Below, piece after piece: positions 25,495 to 34,731 of a stretch of DNA of 64,000 nt. This DNA is from Ramlibacter cellulosilyticus (GTDB lineage: Bacteria; Pseudomonadota; Gammaproteobacteria; Burkholderiales; Burkholderiaceae_C): positions 62,001 through 126,000 of the forward strand of contig NZ_JACORT010000011.1 of NCBI RefSeq assembly GCF_014297465.1. Direction: 5' to 3'. A program made the position numbers and the translations under genes. How positions within the stretch are numbered: the first letter of the stretch is position 1; the number at the start of each line of letters is the position of its first letter. Below the pieces are notes generated by a model, which searched no databases, had not been told where the DNA came from, and saw only the letters and a list, made by a program, of their open reading frames with translations.

Positions 25495-26787
25495 CTAGTC
25501 GTAGGTCTCGGCGTCGGGATCGGTGGCTTCCAGCTCGTAGCTGGCGGCCAGCATGGCCAGGCGGCCGATCACCCCGTACATGTAGAACCGGTTCGGGGCG
25601 CTGGCGCCCGGCTTCTGGCCCGGCTGGGGTAAGCGCGTACTCTCCGCGAAAGCCAGCGGCACGAAGGCCGAACCCGGCGCGTTGAGGTTCTCGTCCGTGC
25701 CCCGTTCCGCGTGGATGCGGTAGAAGCCGCCGACCACGTAGCGGTCCATCAGGTACACCACCGGCTCGGCGACGGCGTCATTCATGCGCTCGGCGGTCAG
25801 CACGCCCTCCTGGATGATCACGTCGGTGATCGCCTGGCCGGTCTTGACCACGGGCGGCTTGTTCTTCGGCCGCTGGCGGAGGGCGTCGAGGTCCTTCACG
25901 TCGCGCACGGTCATGATGCCCATGCCCGAGGTGCCGTTGTCGGCCTTCACGACCACGAAGGGCTTCTCGTTGATGCCGTATTCCTTGTACTTCTTGCGGA
26001 TCTTGGCGAGCAGCGCATCCACGTTGGTGCGCAGGCACTCCATGCCTTCCTGCTTGAAGAAGTCCAGCTCGCCGCAGCGGTTGAACAGCGGGTTCACCAG
26101 CCACGGGTCGATGCCCAGCATCTTGCCGAAGCGCTTGGCCACCTCCTCGTAGCTCTGGAAGTGGCGGCTCTTGCGCCGCACCGACCAGCCCGCGTGCAGC
26201 GGCGGCAGCAGGTACTGCTCGTGCAGGTCCTCCAGGATCCCCGGCGCGCCCGCCGTGAGGTCGTTGTTCAGGAGGATGGTGCAGGGGTCGAAGTTCTTCA
26301 GCCCCAGGCGCCGCTTGCTGCGCACCACCGGCTCCAGCGTCACCTTGTCGCCGCCGGGCAGTTCGACCGTCGTCGCCTTCTTGATGTCCGGGTCGATCGA
26401 GCCGACCTTCACGTTGAGGCCCGCCATGCGGAAGATCTTCTGCAGCTGGGCGATGTTGCTCAGGTAGAAGGTGTTCTTCGTGTTCTCGGGGACCACCAGC
26501 AGGTTCTTGGCCTCGGGGCAGATCTTCTCGATCGCCGCCATCGCCGCCTGCACCGCCAGCGGCAGCATGTCGGGCGTGAGGTTGTGCCAGCCGCCGGGGA
26601 ACAGGTTGGTGTCGACGGGCGCCAGCTTGAAGCCGGCGTTGCGGATGTCCACCGAGCAGTAGAAGGGCGGCGTGTGCTCCATCCACTCCAGGCGGAACCA
26701 GCGCTCCACCGCGGGCATGGACTCGAGGATGCGCTGCTCGAGCTCGTTGATGGGGCCGGTCAGGGCCGTGATGAGGTGCGGAACCAT
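25495..26787 (-). CDS. gshA: Glutamate-cysteine ligase (proteobacterial PF08886 type)
   Basis: A 430-residue protein of the GshA family found in betaproteobacteria and unrelated in sequence to E. coli GshA. It makes gamma-glutamylcysteine, the first step of glutathione synthesis. Signatures include VPHLITALTGPINELE at the start, VPENTKNTFYLSNIAQLQKIF, and the ATP-grasp-like FVVVKADNGTSGMGIMTV. The ATG at 26787 is the natural start, with AGAAGAA upstream. The enzyme partner gshB lies further along the same strand, separated by kup and the SDR-monooxygenase operon. Confidence 0.94.
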   Translation of the reverse strand: MVPHLITALTGPINELEQRILESMPAVERWFRLEWMEHTPPFYCSVDIRNAGFKLAPVDTNLFPGGWHNLTPDMLPLAVQAAMAAIEKICPEAKNLLVVPENTKNTFYLSNIAQLQKIFRMAGLNVKVGSIDPDIKKATTVELPGGDKVTLEPVVRSKRRLGLKNFDPCTILLNNDLTAGAPGILEDLHEQYLLPPLHAGWSVRRKSRHFQSYEEVAKRFGKMLGIDPWLVNPLFNRCGELDFFKQEGMECLRTNVDALLAKIRKKYKEYGINEKPFVVVKADNGTSGMGIMTVRDVKDLDALRQRPKNKPPVVKTGQAITDVIIQEGVLTAERMNDAVAEPVVYLMDRYVVGGFYRIHAERGTDENLNAPGSAFVPLAFAESTRLPQPGQKPGASAPNRFYMYGVIGRLAMLAASYELEATDPDAETYD

Positions 26788-26849
26788 CTAGTTCTTCTAC
26801 TCGGTCTGCGTTACGTGGATCTTCCCAGTGCCGCCGCGGGTCCGGCTCT

Positions 26850-26907
26850 GCCGGGCCGCTGGGGGCGCCCCCTTGAGGGGGAGGCGCCGCAGGCGCTTCG
26901 GGGGTGG
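26850..26907. repeat. Intergenic GC-rich hairpin element, family E copy 1
   Basis: Contains GCCGGGCCG, then GCGCCCCCTTGAGGGGGAGGCGC as a hairpin, then GGCGCTTCGGGGGTGGGTC. A related arrangement is found at 61966-62035. Such elements are common between Burkholderiales genes as far as I recall. It lies between gshA and proA. Confidence 0.55.
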
Positions 26908-26908
26908 G

Positions 26909-28189
26909 TCATTCCCGGATTTCGCCGTCGCCCAACACGATCCATTTCAGGGATGTCAGTCCTTCGATGCCCACCGGCCCGCGCGCATGGAACTTGTCCG
27001 TGCTGATGCCGATCTCCGCGCCCAGGCCGTACTCGAAGCCGTCGGCGAAGCGCGTGCTGGCATTGACCATCACGCTGGCCGAATCCACCTCGCGCAGGAA
27101 GCGCTGGGCATGCATGTGGTCGCGCGTGACGATGGCGTCCGTGTGGTGCGAGGAATAGCGGTTGATGTGGGCGATGGCTTCGTCGATGCCGGCCACGACC
27201 TTCACGCTGATGATCGGCGCGAGGTACTCCTCGGACCAGTCCTGCTCGGTCGCGTCCTGCACGTTCGCCCCGCGCACCTGCGCGAGGATCGCCTTCGCCT
27301 CGGGGTCGCAGCGCATCTCCACGCCCTTGCCCGCGAAGATCGCGCCGATCTCCGGCAGGAAGGCCTTGGCCACGCCGCGCGCGACCAGCAGGCCCTCGCT
27401 CGCGTTGCAGGGGCTGTACTTCTGCGTCTTGGCGTTGTCGGTGATCCTGACGGCCATGGCGACGTCGCAGGGATCGTCGACATAGGTGTGGCAGTTGCCG
27501 TCCAGGTGCTTGATGACCGGCACCTTCGCCTCGCGCGAGATGCGCTCGATCAGGCTCTTGCCGCCGCGGGGGATGACCACGTCGACGGACTCGGGCATCG
27601 CGATCAGCTTCCCGACGGCTTCGCGGTCGGTGGTCTGCACCAGTTGCACGGCCTCCGCGGGCAGGCCGGCGTCGACCAGGGCCTGCTGCACCAGCTTCGC
27701 CAGCGCCTTGTTGGATTCGATCGCTTCCGAGCCCCCGCGCAGGATGCAGGCGTTGCCGCTCTTGATGGACAGGCTCGCGGCCTCGATCGTCACGTTCGGC
27801 CGGCTCTCGAAGATCATGCCGAACACGCCGAGCGGCACGCGCATCTGGCCCACGCGGATGCCGCTGGGCTGCTGCTTCATGCCGACCACCTCGCCGATGA
27901 TGTCCGGCATGGTGGCGAGCTGCTCGCAGCCGACCGCCAGCGTCTCGATGATCTTCGGGGTGAGCTTCAGGCGGTCCACCATCGGCGCGGAGAGGCCTGC
28001 CGCGGTGGCGCGCTCGATGTCCTTGGCGTTGTCCCGCTGCAGCGATTCCACGTTGCCCCGCAGCAGCGCCGCCAGGCCGCGCAAGGCCTGGCCCTTCTCG
28101 GCAGCCGAGGCCGCGGCCATGCGCGCGGAGGCCGCCCGGGCCTGCAGGCCCAGGCTGGCGACGTACTCGGCGATATTCAGCGCATTCAT
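26909..28189 (-). CDS. proA: Glutamate-5-semialdehyde dehydrogenase (gamma-glutamyl phosphate reductase)
   Basis: A 426-residue aldehyde-dehydrogenase-fold enzyme that reduces gamma-glutamyl phosphate to glutamate-5-semialdehyde, the second step of proline synthesis. Signatures are [27 protein letters not shown] (shown in part: [14 protein letters not shown]), the semialdehyde-binding [11 protein letters not shown], and the catalytic cysteine in [11 protein letters not shown]. The length matches E. coli ProA (417). The start is preceded by GATAAT six bases away, overlapping the holA stop, so it can be transcribed separately from holA. Its product is also the product of ornithine aminotransferase, encoded two genes upstream. 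Confidence 0.96.
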   Translation of the reverse strand: MNALNIAEYVASLGLQARAASARMAAASAAEKGQALRGLAALLRGNVESLQRDNAKDIERATAAGLSAPMVDRLKLTPKIIETLAVGCEQLATMPDIIGEVVGMKQQPSGIRVGQMRVPLGVFGMIFESRPNVTIEAASLSIKSGNACILRGGSEAIESNKALAKLVQQALVDAGLPAEAVQLVQTTDREAVGKLIAMPESVDVVIPRGGKSLIERISREAKVPVIKHLDGNCHTYVDDPCDVAMAVRITDNAKTQKYSPCNASEGLLVARGVAKAFLPEIGAIFAGKGVEMRCDPEAKAILAQVRGANVQDATEQDWSEEYLAPIISVKVVAGIDEAIAHINRYSSHHTDAIVTRDHMHAQRFLREVDSASVMVNASTRFADGFEYGLGAEIGISTDKFHARGPVGIEGLTSLKWIVLGDGEIRE

Positions 28190-28195
28190 AAGTTC

Positions 28196-28201
28196 ATTAT
28201 C
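28196..28201 (-). promoter_or_regulatory. -10-like box for proA
   Basis: GATAAT on the minus strand, six bases before the ATG at 28189 and overlapping the stop codon of holA. No ribosome binding site is present. Confidence 0.5.
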
Positions 28202-29267
28202 CCCGGGCCGCCTTAGGCTGGGCTGAGCACTCCAGGCACAGGCCGAGCGCCAGCTTGTGCAAGGCCTGCCAGCCGTCGGTGGGCCAGCCGGGCGCCTTGA
28301 GGCCTTTCACGATCCCGTCCACCACATGGGCGCCGTGCAGCAGGTTTTCCAGGGTCGTGGTGGACAGGCGGGGCAGGACGCGCTCGAACAGCTTTTCCTT
28401 CAGGCCCCAGACCCGCTGTTCCCGCAGCGCCATGGGCAGCGGGCGGCCCTGCGCCATCGCGTCCTTCACCCGCTTGAGGGCCCGGATGTCCTCGGCCAGC
28501 GTGTAGTGCACCAGCACTTCCGCCTCGCCCTCGGCCTGCAGGCCGTCCAGCATGCGCTGCACGCGGGCCACCTGGCCGGCGAGGACCGCCTCGGACAGCT
28601 TGAAGACGTCGTAGCGGGCGACGTTGAGGACCGCGCTCTCGACCTGCTCGAAGCGCAGTTCGCCGGCGGGGTAGAGCAGCGCCAGTTTCTGGATCTCCTG
28701 GTGGGCGGCGAGCAGGTTGCCCTCGACCCGGTCGGCGAAGAACTGCAGGGTGCGCTGGCCCTCCTCGCCGGCGGCGACGCGCTGCTCGTTCTGCGCCAGG
28801 CGCTGCGCGATCCACTGCGGCAGCGCGTTGCGCTCCACCGGCTGGACCTCGATGGCGACGCCGGCGTTCTCCAGGGCCGCGAACCAGGCGGACTTCTTGG
28901 TCTGGAAGTCGAGGCGCGGCAGGAGCACCAGCGTCAGCGTGCTGTCGTTGCCCTGGGCGCTTTCGGCGACCTGCTGCAGGGCGGTGCTGCCGTCCTTGCC
29001 CGGCTTGCCGGAGGGGATGCGGATCTCGACGATCTGCTTGTCGGCGAAGAGGCTGAGCGACCCGCCGGCGGCGAGCACGGCGCTCCAGTCGAAGTGCGTG
29101 CCGGCGACGGTGTGCACGGTGCGCTCGGTGTAGCCCTGGGTCCGCGCCGCGGCCCGGATGGCGTCCGCGGCCTCCTGCACCAGCAGCGGCTCGTCGCCGT
29201 GCAGGGTGTAGAGGGGGCGGAGGGCGCGCTGGAGGTGCGGGGGGAGCTGGGCAGGGGCGAGCTGCAT
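28197..29267 (-). CDS. holA: DNA polymerase III delta subunit
   Basis: A 356-residue clamp-loader delta subunit, which opens the beta clamp during DNA replication. It has the expected N-terminal [19 protein letters not shown], the middle [17 protein letters not shown] segment, the [14 protein letters not shown] helix and the C-terminal [14 protein letters not shown] collar region. The length is typical (E. coli 343). A TAAACT box six bases before the ATG suggests its own promoter. In many betaproteobacteria holA directly follows lptE; here rocD and a small membrane protein gene separate the two. Confidence 0.95.
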   Translation of the reverse strand: MQLAPAQLPPHLQRALRPLYTLHGDEPLLVQEAADAIRAAARTQGYTERTVHTVAGTHFDWSAVLAAGGSLSLFADKQIVEIRIPSGKPGKDGSTALQQVAESAQGNDSTLTLVLLPRLDFQTKKSAWFAALENAGVAIEVQPVERNALPQWIAQRLAQNEQRVAAGEEGQRTLQFFADRVEGNLLAAHQEIQKLALLYPAGELRFEQVESAVLNVARYDVFKLSEAVLAGQVARVQRMLDGLQAEGEAEVLVHYTLAEDIRALKRVKDAMAQGRPLPMALREQRVWGLKEKLFERVLPRLSTTTLENLLHGAHVVDGIVKGLKAPGWPTDGWQALHKLALGLCLECSAQPKAARG

Positions 29268-29273
29268 GGGGGG

Positions 29274-29279
29274 AGTTTA
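29274..29279 (-). promoter_or_regulatory. -10-like box for holA
   Basis: TAAACT on the minus strand, six bases before the ATG at 29267; identical in sequence and spacing to the box before the CWC gene. Confidence 0.5.
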
Positions 29280-29292
29280 GCGGGGGCACGTC

Positions 29293-29415
29293 GGTGGGGT
29301 TCGTTTCACTCACCTTCCGTGGCTTCGCCACGCCACCCTACAAGGGACGCATCGCCGCGAACTTGCAGGGTGGCGCCGCGCCAGCGGCGGACGGTGAGCG
29401 AATGCGATCCCCACC
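29293..29415. repeat. Inverted repeat, GGGGTTCGC/CCACCCTACA family, copy A3
   Basis: A more degenerate copy: the left arm begins GGTGGGGTTCGTTTCACTC and ends CCACCCTACAA, while the right arm reads TTGCAGGGTGG to GATCCCCACC. It sits just upstream of holA, between it and the small membrane protein gene, so copies are not limited to convergent gene ends. Confidence 0.8.
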
Positions 29416-29440
29416 GACGGCGCGCAGCGCCGCCGCCCGT

Positions 29441-29623
29441 TCACGGCAAGAGGGTCATCCACGCCGCCGCCACCAGCGCCACGACCAGCAGCAGGTAGAT
29501 GAAACCGTGCTCCACGGCTTCGTACGACACCTTGCGCCCCGGCTTGCGGCCGAAGTTGACCAGCAAGGCCAGGGCGATCACGAGCAGCGTGACCGCGACG
29601 TACACCAGCCCGTCCGGAGCCAT
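29441..29623 (-). CDS. Small two-helix membrane protein
   Basis: A 60-residue protein with two hydrophobic helices (residues about 6-23 and 41-57) separated by a basic loop GRKPGRKVSYEAVEHG. I do not recognise a family. It starts four bases after the rocD stop on the same strand, so it is probably co-transcribed with rocD. The regular helix-loop-helix pattern and close spacing support a real gene, but it could be a chance reading frame. Confidence 0.55.
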   Translation of the reverse strand: MAPDGLVYVAVTLLVIALALLVNFGRKPGRKVSYEAVEHGFIYLLLVVALVAAAWMTLLP

Positions 29624-29627
29624 GGCG

Positions 29628-30884
29628 TCAGCCCTTGGCCAGCCCGAGTTCGCGGTGCCGCTGCACCACCACCTTGCGGAAGATCTCCACCGCCTCGTCC
29701 ATCAGCTCGTACGTGATCGTCAAGGGCGGGGCGAAGCGGATCACCGTCTCGTGCGTTTCCTTCGACAGCACGCCCGCGGCCGCGAGGCGCTCCACCAGGT
29801 CGCGGGCGGTGGTGCAGGACGGCTCGATGTCCACGCCGATCCACAACCCGCGGCCGCGCACGTCGCGGATCAGCGGCTTCACCTCGGCCTGCACCTCGCG
29901 CAGCCGCCGGAACAGGTGTTCGCCCTTGGCGGCGCAGTTCGCGACCAGGCCCTCTTCCTCCAGCACCTTCAGGCCTTCCAGCGCCACCGCGGCCGCCAGC
30001 GCGTTGCCGCCGAAGGTGGAGCCGTGGCTGTTCGGCACGAACACCGACATCACCTTGTCGTCGGCGCAGAAGGCGCTCACGGGCAGCAGCCCGGCGCCGA
30101 GTGCCTTGCCCAGGATCAGCGCGTCCGGCCGGATGCCCTCGTGCTCGAACGCGAACCACTTGCCCGTGCGGCCCAGGCCCGCCTGCACTTCGTCGTCGAT
30201 CAGCAGGACGTCGTTCGCCGTGCACCACTCGCGCAGCTCGCGGAAGAAGCCCGGCGGCGGCACCAGCACGCCCGCCTCGCCCTGGATCGGCTCGACCAGC
30301 ACCGCGCACGTGTTCTCCGTCGCCGCGGCCTGGACGCTCGCCATGTCGCCGTAGTCGAAGTGCTGGAAGCCGCCGCAGAACGGCCCGAAGCCGGTGCGGT
30401 AGTCCTCCTCGCTCGAGAAACCGATGATCGTGGTGGTGCGGCCGTGGAAATTGCCGCGCGCGACCAGGATGCGCTGCTGCCCGTCGGGGATGCCCTTGAC
30501 GCGGTGGCCCCAGCGGCGCGCGCACTTGATCGCGGTCTCCACCGCCTCGGCACCGGTGTTCATGGGAAGCGCGCGTTCGAAGCCCGTGACCTCGCTGAGC
30601 TTCTCCAGCAGCGGGCCGAGCGTGGTGCCGTAGTAGGCCCGGGACATCACCGCCACCTTCTCCAGCTGCCGGTGCGCGGCGGCCACGATGCGCGGATGCA
30701 GGTGCCCATGGCTCACGGAGGAGTAGGCGCTCATCATGTCGATGTAGCGGCGCCCCTCGACGTCCCAGACGAGGCAGTCCTTCGCGTGGTCGACGACCAC
30801 CGGCACCGGCGCGTAGTTGCGGGCGCCGTAGCGCGCTTCCTTGCCGATGTACGACTGCGTGGCAGAGGTTCCGGTGGCGTCCAT
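29628..30884 (-). CDS. rocD: Ornithine-oxo-acid aminotransferase
   Basis: A 418-residue class III PLP aminotransferase. It converts ornithine and 2-oxoglutarate to glutamate-5-semialdehyde and glutamate. Ornithine-specific features include the N-terminal YGARNYAPVPVVV, DMMSAYSSVSHGHLHPRI, and MNTGAEAVETAIK; the PLP lysine is K260 in LILGKALGAG, with DDEVQAGLGRTG before it. A GGGAG ribosome binding site precedes the start. It lies between lptE and holA, where it interrupts a block that is usually contiguous, and two genes before proA, whose product is the same semialdehyde. Confidence 0.93.
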   Translation of the reverse strand: MDATGTSATQSYIGKEARYGARNYAPVPVVVDHAKDCLVWDVEGRRYIDMMSAYSSVSHGHLHPRIVAAAHRQLEKVAVMSRAYYGTTLGPLLEKLSEVTGFERALPMNTGAEAVETAIKCARRWGHRVKGIPDGQQRILVARGNFHGRTTTIIGFSSEEDYRTGFGPFCGGFQHFDYGDMASVQAAATENTCAVLVEPIQGEAGVLVPPPGFFRELREWCTANDVLLIDDEVQAGLGRTGKWFAFEHEGIRPDALILGKALGAGLLPVSAFCADDKVMSVFVPNSHGSTFGGNALAAAVALEGLKVLEEEGLVANCAAKGEHLFRRLREVQAEVKPLIRDVRGRGLWIGVDIEPSCTTARDLVERLAAAGVLSKETHETVIRFAPPLTITYELMDEAVEIFRKVVVQRHRELGLAKG

Positions 30885-31011
30885 GGCGAAGCTCCCTGGT
30901 CTGGCCCCAAGATGGGGGCGCCGCGCGCGCGCCGCAAGCGCGCAAGCGCGGCAACAGCCGGAAGGTTGGCACCGCCGGACCGGCGGGGCTGTAGGACCGG
31001 TCGCGACGCCT

Positions 31012-31038
31012 GGCTGCGCCTTTTCCGACAGCGCAGCC
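31012..31038 (-). terminator. Hairpin after lptE, possible terminator
   Basis: A perfect eight-base stem (31012-31019 with 31031-31038) six bases after the lptE stop. No T tract follows on the minus strand, so it may only stabilise the mRNA 3' end. Confidence 0.35.
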
Positions 31039-31044
31039 GGGCGG

Positions 31045-31587
31045 TCAGGCCTGCGGGCGGACCGCCGCCAGCCGGCGCATGAGCTGCTGCACCAGGTCCG
31101 TCTGCATGTCGCGGTACAGCAGCGACTCTTCCGCCTCCTTGGCGAGCACGGCGGATTCGTTGAAGGAGATGTCGCGGTGCTGCTCCAGCTCGGTGTCCGG
31201 GATCAGCTCCCGGCCCTGCGCGTCGCGCACGCGGAAGCGGATGCGGCTGCGCAGCTGGAACTCGGTGACCTGGCCGCTGGAATTCAGGCCGACCACCACC
31301 TTTTCGCGCTGCTCCTGCAGCAGGTCGAAGGTGACCTGGCGCGTCGCGGACGCTGCCGCCGGTGCGGAGGCCGCGCTCGCGGCCGGCGCCGGTGCAGCCG
31401 CCGCGGTCAGCACGCGGACCTTGCCTTCCGCGGCGACGGAGCGCCGCAGCTCCGCGCCCAGCGGCGAGCTCTCCGGCGCGTTGACCACGAGCGTGTCGAA
31501 GGCGAAATCCGGCGGCTTGCGCAGCTGGAAGCCGCAGCCGGCCAGCAAGGCGGCGCCGGCGAAGGAGAACAGGGCTCTTCTCTGCAT
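31045..31587 (-). CDS. lptE: LPS-assembly lipoprotein LptE
   Basis: A 180-residue lipoprotein that plugs the LptD barrel in the outer membrane during lipopolysaccharide insertion. The signal peptide ends in LLAGC, with lipidation at C18, and is followed by GFQLRKPPDFAFDTLVV, typical of LptE. Residues about 62-82 are an Ala/Pro-rich insertion, longer than in E. coli. The C-terminal LLYRDMQTDLVQQLMRRL is also typical. It begins two bases after the leuS stop, the usual arrangement. Sequence conservation in this family is low, but context and lipobox make the call firm. Confidence 0.92.
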   Translation of the reverse strand: MQRRALFSFAGAALLAGCGFQLRKPPDFAFDTLVVNAPESSPLGAELRRSVAAEGKVRVLTAAAAPAPAASAASAPAAASATRQVTFDLLQEQREKVVVGLNSSGQVTEFQLRSRIRFRVRDAQGRELIPDTELEQHRDISFNESAVLAKEAEESLLYRDMQTDLVQQLMRRLAAVRPQA

Positions 31588-31589
31588 GC

Positions 31590-34205
31590 TCAGACCACCA
31601 CGTTCACGAGCCGGCCCGGCACCACGACCACCTTCTTCGGCGAAGCCCCGCCACCGAACTTGGCGAAGCCCTCGCTGGCCAGCGCGATCTTCTCGATCTC
31701 CGCCTTGCCCGCATCCGCCGGCACCAGGATGGAGCCGCGCAGCTTGCCGTTCACCTGCAGCATCAGCTCGACTTCGTCCTGCCGCAGCGCGGCTTCGTCC
31801 ACGCGCGGCCACGGCGCATCGAGCAGCTCGCCGGCCGCGGTGGCGTAGCCCAGCTCCTTCCACAGGCCGTGCGCGATGTGCGGCGTCACCGGGTACAGCA
31901 CGCGCAGCAGCAGGCCGAAGCCTTCGCGCAGCGCGGCGCCGGCACCCGCGTCGCCCTCGCCCTTGAAGTCCTCCAGCGCGTTGAGCATCTTCATCGCGCC
32001 CGAGACCACGGTGTTGTACTGCATGCGCTGGTAGTCGTAGTCCACCTGCTTGAGCACCGTGTGCAGCTCGCGCCGCAGCGCCTGTGCCTGCTTGCCGTAG
32101 CTCGCCGCCTTCGTCTCGCTGCCCGCGCCCAGCTTCACGCCGAAGTTCCACACGCGGCGCAGGAAGCGGTAGCTGCCTTCCAGCGCGGCGTCGTTCCACT
32201 CGAGCGTGGCTTCCGGCGGCGCCGTGAACATCGTGTACAGGCGCGCGGTGTCGGCGCCGTACTTCTCGATCAGGTCCTGCGGGTCCACGCCGTTGTTCTT
32301 GGACTTGGACATCGTGGTCCAGCCCTCGTAGGTGACCGGCTGCCCGTCGGCCTTCGCCGTGGCGGAGATCACCTTCGCGTGCTCGTCGCGCTGGACGTCC
32401 AGCTCGTGCGCCCAGTAGTACTGCTTGCCCGTGGTCGTGCGCGAGAACGCCTCGTTGAGCACCATGCCTTGCGTGAGCAGCCTGGTGAACGGCTCGTCGA
32501 TCTTCACCAGCCCCAGGTCGCGCATCACCTTGGTCCAGAAGCGCGCGTACAGCAGGTGCAGGATCGCGTGCTCGATGCCGCCGATGTACTGGTCCATCGG
32601 CATCCAGTAGTTCGTGCCGCCGGCGACCATGCGGGCATCGTCCTTCGGGTCGCAGTAGCGCATGAAGTACCAGGACGAATCCACGAAGGTGTCCATGGTG
32701 TCCGTCTCGCGGCGCGCGGCCTTGCCGCACACGGGGCAGGTGCAGGCGAGGAAGTCCTCGCGCTTGTTCAGCGGGTTGCCGCTGCCGTCCGGCACGCAGT
32801 CCTGCGGCAGCACCACGGGCAGGTCCTTCTCGGGCACCGGCACGGCGCCGTGCACGTCGCAGTGGATGATGGGGATCGGCGTGCCCCAGTAGCGCTGGCG
32901 GCTGATGCCCCAGTCGCGCAGGCGCCAGGTGGTCTTCTTCTCGCCGAGGCCCTTCTGCTCCAGGTGGTGGGCGACCGCATTCACGGCCTCCTGGTACTTG
33001 AAGCCGCTGAAGATGTCGGAGTTGATGGTGACGCCGTTTTCCTTGTCGGCGTACCAGTCCTGCCAGTGCTTGTAGTCGTACTCCTCGCCGTCGACGTGCA
33101 CCACCTGCACGATGGGCAGGCCGTACTTGAGCGCGAAAGCGAAGTCGCGCTCGTCGTGGCCGGGCACGCCCATCACGGCGCCGTCGCCGTAGCCCATGAG
33201 CACGTAGTTGCCGACCCAGACGTCCACCGGCTCGTGCGTGAGCGGGTGCGTCACCCTCAGGCCGGTGGGCATGCCTTCCTTTTCCTTCAGCGCGAGCTCG
33301 GCCTCGGTGGTGCCGCCCTTCTTGCAGTCCTCGATGAACTGCGCCAGCTTCGGGTTGCTCTTCGCCGCGTGCGTGGCGAGCGGATGCTCCGGCGCCACGG
33401 CGACGAAGGTCACGCCCATGATCGTGTCCGCACGCGTGGTGAACACGTACATGCGGCCGTCGCCGATCGCCTTGCCGTCCTCGCCCTGGATGTCGTGCGT
33501 GAAGGCGAAGCGCACGCCCTCGCTGCGGCCGATCCAGTTCTCCTGCATCAGCTTCACGCGCTCGGGCCAGCCGCCCAGGTCCTCCTGCACGAACTGCAGC
33601 AGCTCCTGCGCGTAGTCCGTGATCTTCAGGTAGTAGCCGGGGATCTCGCGCTTTTCCACCACCGCGCCGGTGCGCCAGCCCTTGCCGTCGATCACCTGCT
33701 CGTTGGCCAGCACGGTCATGTCCACCGGGTCCCAGTTCACCACCTGGGTCTTGCGGTAGGCGATGCCCTTCTCCAGCATCTTCAGGAACAGCCACTGGTT
33801 CCACTTGTAGTAGCTGGGATCGCAGGTGGCGATCTCGCGCGACCAGTCGATGGCCAGGCCCATGGCCTGCATCTGGCCCTTCATGTACGCGATGTTCTCG
33901 TACGTCCACTTGGCCGGCGGCACCTTGTTCTTCAGCGCCGCGTTCTCCGCCGGCAGGCCGAAGGCGTCCCAGCCCATGGGCATCAGGACGTTGTAGCCGT
34001 TCATGCGCAGGTAGCGCGTCAACATGTCGTTGATCGTGTAGTTGCGCACGTGCCCCATGTGGAGCTTGCCCGAGGGATAGGGCAGCATGGAGCAGGCGTA
34101 GAACTTCTTCTTGCGCGCATCCTCCGTCACGCGGTAGGCATCGCGCGCGGTCCACTCGGCCTGGGCGGCCTTTTCCACCGCCAGGTGGTTGTACTTGTCT
34201 TCCAT
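31590..34205 (-). CDS. leuS: Leucyl-tRNA synthetase
   Basis: An 871-residue class I aminoacyl-tRNA synthetase that charges tRNA-Leu. The HIGH motif appears as PSGKLHMGH near residue 50 and the KMSKS motif as TMSKSKN. The editing domain includes [20 protein letters not shown], and a zinc-ribbon region contains the [13 protein letters not shown] segment. The length matches bacterial LeuRS (about 860). A TACAAT box lies nine bases before the ATG, and just upstream of it is a tandem-repeat hairpin that takes up the rest of the gap, so transcription from this box would start almost at the ATG. Confidence 0.98.
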   Translation of the reverse strand: MEDKYNHLAVEKAAQAEWTARDAYRVTEDARKKKFYACSMLPYPSGKLHMGHVRNYTINDMLTRYLRMNGYNVLMPMGWDAFGLPAENAALKNKVPPAKWTYENIAYMKGQMQAMGLAIDWSREIATCDPSYYKWNQWLFLKMLEKGIAYRKTQVVNWDPVDMTVLANEQVIDGKGWRTGAVVEKREIPGYYLKITDYAQELLQFVQEDLGGWPERVKLMQENWIGRSEGVRFAFTHDIQGEDGKAIGDGRMYVFTTRADTIMGVTFVAVAPEHPLATHAAKSNPKLAQFIEDCKKGGTTEAELALKEKEGMPTGLRVTHPLTHEPVDVWVGNYVLMGYGDGAVMGVPGHDERDFAFALKYGLPIVQVVHVDGEEYDYKHWQDWYADKENGVTINSDIFSGFKYQEAVNAVAHHLEQKGLGEKKTTWRLRDWGISRQRYWGTPIPIIHCDVHGAVPVPEKDLPVVLPQDCVPDGSGNPLNKREDFLACTCPVCGKAARRETDTMDTFVDSSWYFMRYCDPKDDARMVAGGTNYWMPMDQYIGGIEHAILHLLYARFWTKVMRDLGLVKIDEPFTRLLTQGMVLNEAFSRTTTGKQYYWAHELDVQRDEHAKVISATAKADGQPVTYEGWTTMSKSKNNGVDPQDLIEKYGADTARLYTMFTAPPEATLEWNDAALEGSYRFLRRVWNFGVKLGAGSETKAASYGKQAQALRRELHTVLKQVDYDYQRMQYNTVVSGAMKMLNALEDFKGEGDAGAGAALREGFGLLLRVLYPVTPHIAHGLWKELGYATAAGELLDAPWPRVDEAALRQDEVELMLQVNGKLRGSILVPADAGKAEIEKIALASEGFAKFGGGASPKKVVVVPGRLVNVVV

Positions 34206-34214
34206 GATTGGCTG

Positions 34215-34220
34215 ATTGTA
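34215..34220 (-). promoter_or_regulatory. -10-like box for leuS
   Basis: TACAAT on the minus strand, nine bases before the ATG at 34205. The region that would hold the -35 element is made of repeat units of the adjacent hairpin, so if it is a promoter the repeat supplies its upstream half. Confidence 0.45.
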
Positions 34221-34316
34221 GGGAGTAGGGGCTAGGGGCTAGGGGCTAGGGGCTAGGGGTCGCCGCTCCCTGGCCCCTAGCCCCTAACCCCTAACCCCTA
34301 GTCCCTGAGCCCCTAC
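34218..34316. repeat. Tandem eight-base repeat hairpin (GGGGCTAG units)
   Basis: Four tandem GGGGCTAG-type units on the left (34226-34259) face the complementary CCCCTAGC/CCCCTAAC units on the right (34274-34316) around a loop of about 14 bases. It fills the entire space between the leuS start and the exbD stop, and the exbD TAG is within the right arm. The left arm keeps GGGGCTAG in all units, while two right-arm units have CCCCTAAC, so the arms have drifted. Confidence 0.9.
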
Positions 34317-34729
34317 TTGCTCGGTTCCGCCACGAACCCGATGCGCGAGAGCCCCGCCTTGTGGGCGATCCCCATGACCTCCACCACCTTGCCGTAGGGG
34401 ACACCCTGGTCGGCGCGCAGCTGGATCTCGGTCTCGGGATTCTGCTTCGCCGACGCCGCCAGCTGCGTCGCCAGCTGCTCCGGGCTCACGGCCTTGTCGT
34501 TCAGGAAAGCCTGTCCGGCCTTGTCGACCACGAGCGTCACGAATTTCGGGGCATCGCCGGGCTGCGTGCCCTCCGCCTTGGGCAGGTCCAGGCGGATGGA
34601 GCTGGCCAGCAGGGGCGCGGTGATGATGAAGATCACCACCAGCACCAGCATCACGTCCACCAGGGGCGTGACGTTGATCTCGCTCATCGGCGTGTCGCCC
34701 TGGGTGCGCTCCAGCCGGCCGAACGGCAT
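34313..34729 (-). CDS. exbD: ExbD/TolR family biopolymer transport protein
   Basis: A 138-residue protein with a short cytoplasmic N-terminus, one membrane helix and a periplasmic domain. The proton-pathway aspartate is D25 in NVTPLVDVMLVLVVIF. With ExbB it forms the inner-membrane motor that uses the proton gradient to drive TonB- or TolA-type outer membrane processes. It starts two bases after the exbB stop. No tonB or tolA gene is adjacent, so ExbD versus TolR cannot be settled by context. The stop codon lies inside a tandem-repeat hairpin. Confidence 0.9.
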   Translation of the reverse strand: MPFGRLERTQGDTPMSEINVTPLVDVMLVLVVIFIITAPLLASSIRLDLPKAEGTQPGDAPKFVTLVVDKAGQAFLNDKAVSPEQLATQLAASAKQNPETEIQLRADQGVPYGKVVEVMGIAHKAGLSRIGFVAEPSK

Positions 34730-34731
34730 GG

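Noticed and set aside
31045-34155. Long minus-strand frame joining lptE with the region of leuS
   Set aside because: The upstream part is the out-of-frame shadow of leuS; the real lptE starts at 31587 with a lipoprotein signal peptide.
34218-34316. CRISPR-like array
   Set aside because: The repeats are contiguous eight-base units without spacers and face each other as a hairpin. No array with spacers was seen anywhere in the window, nor any cas gene.
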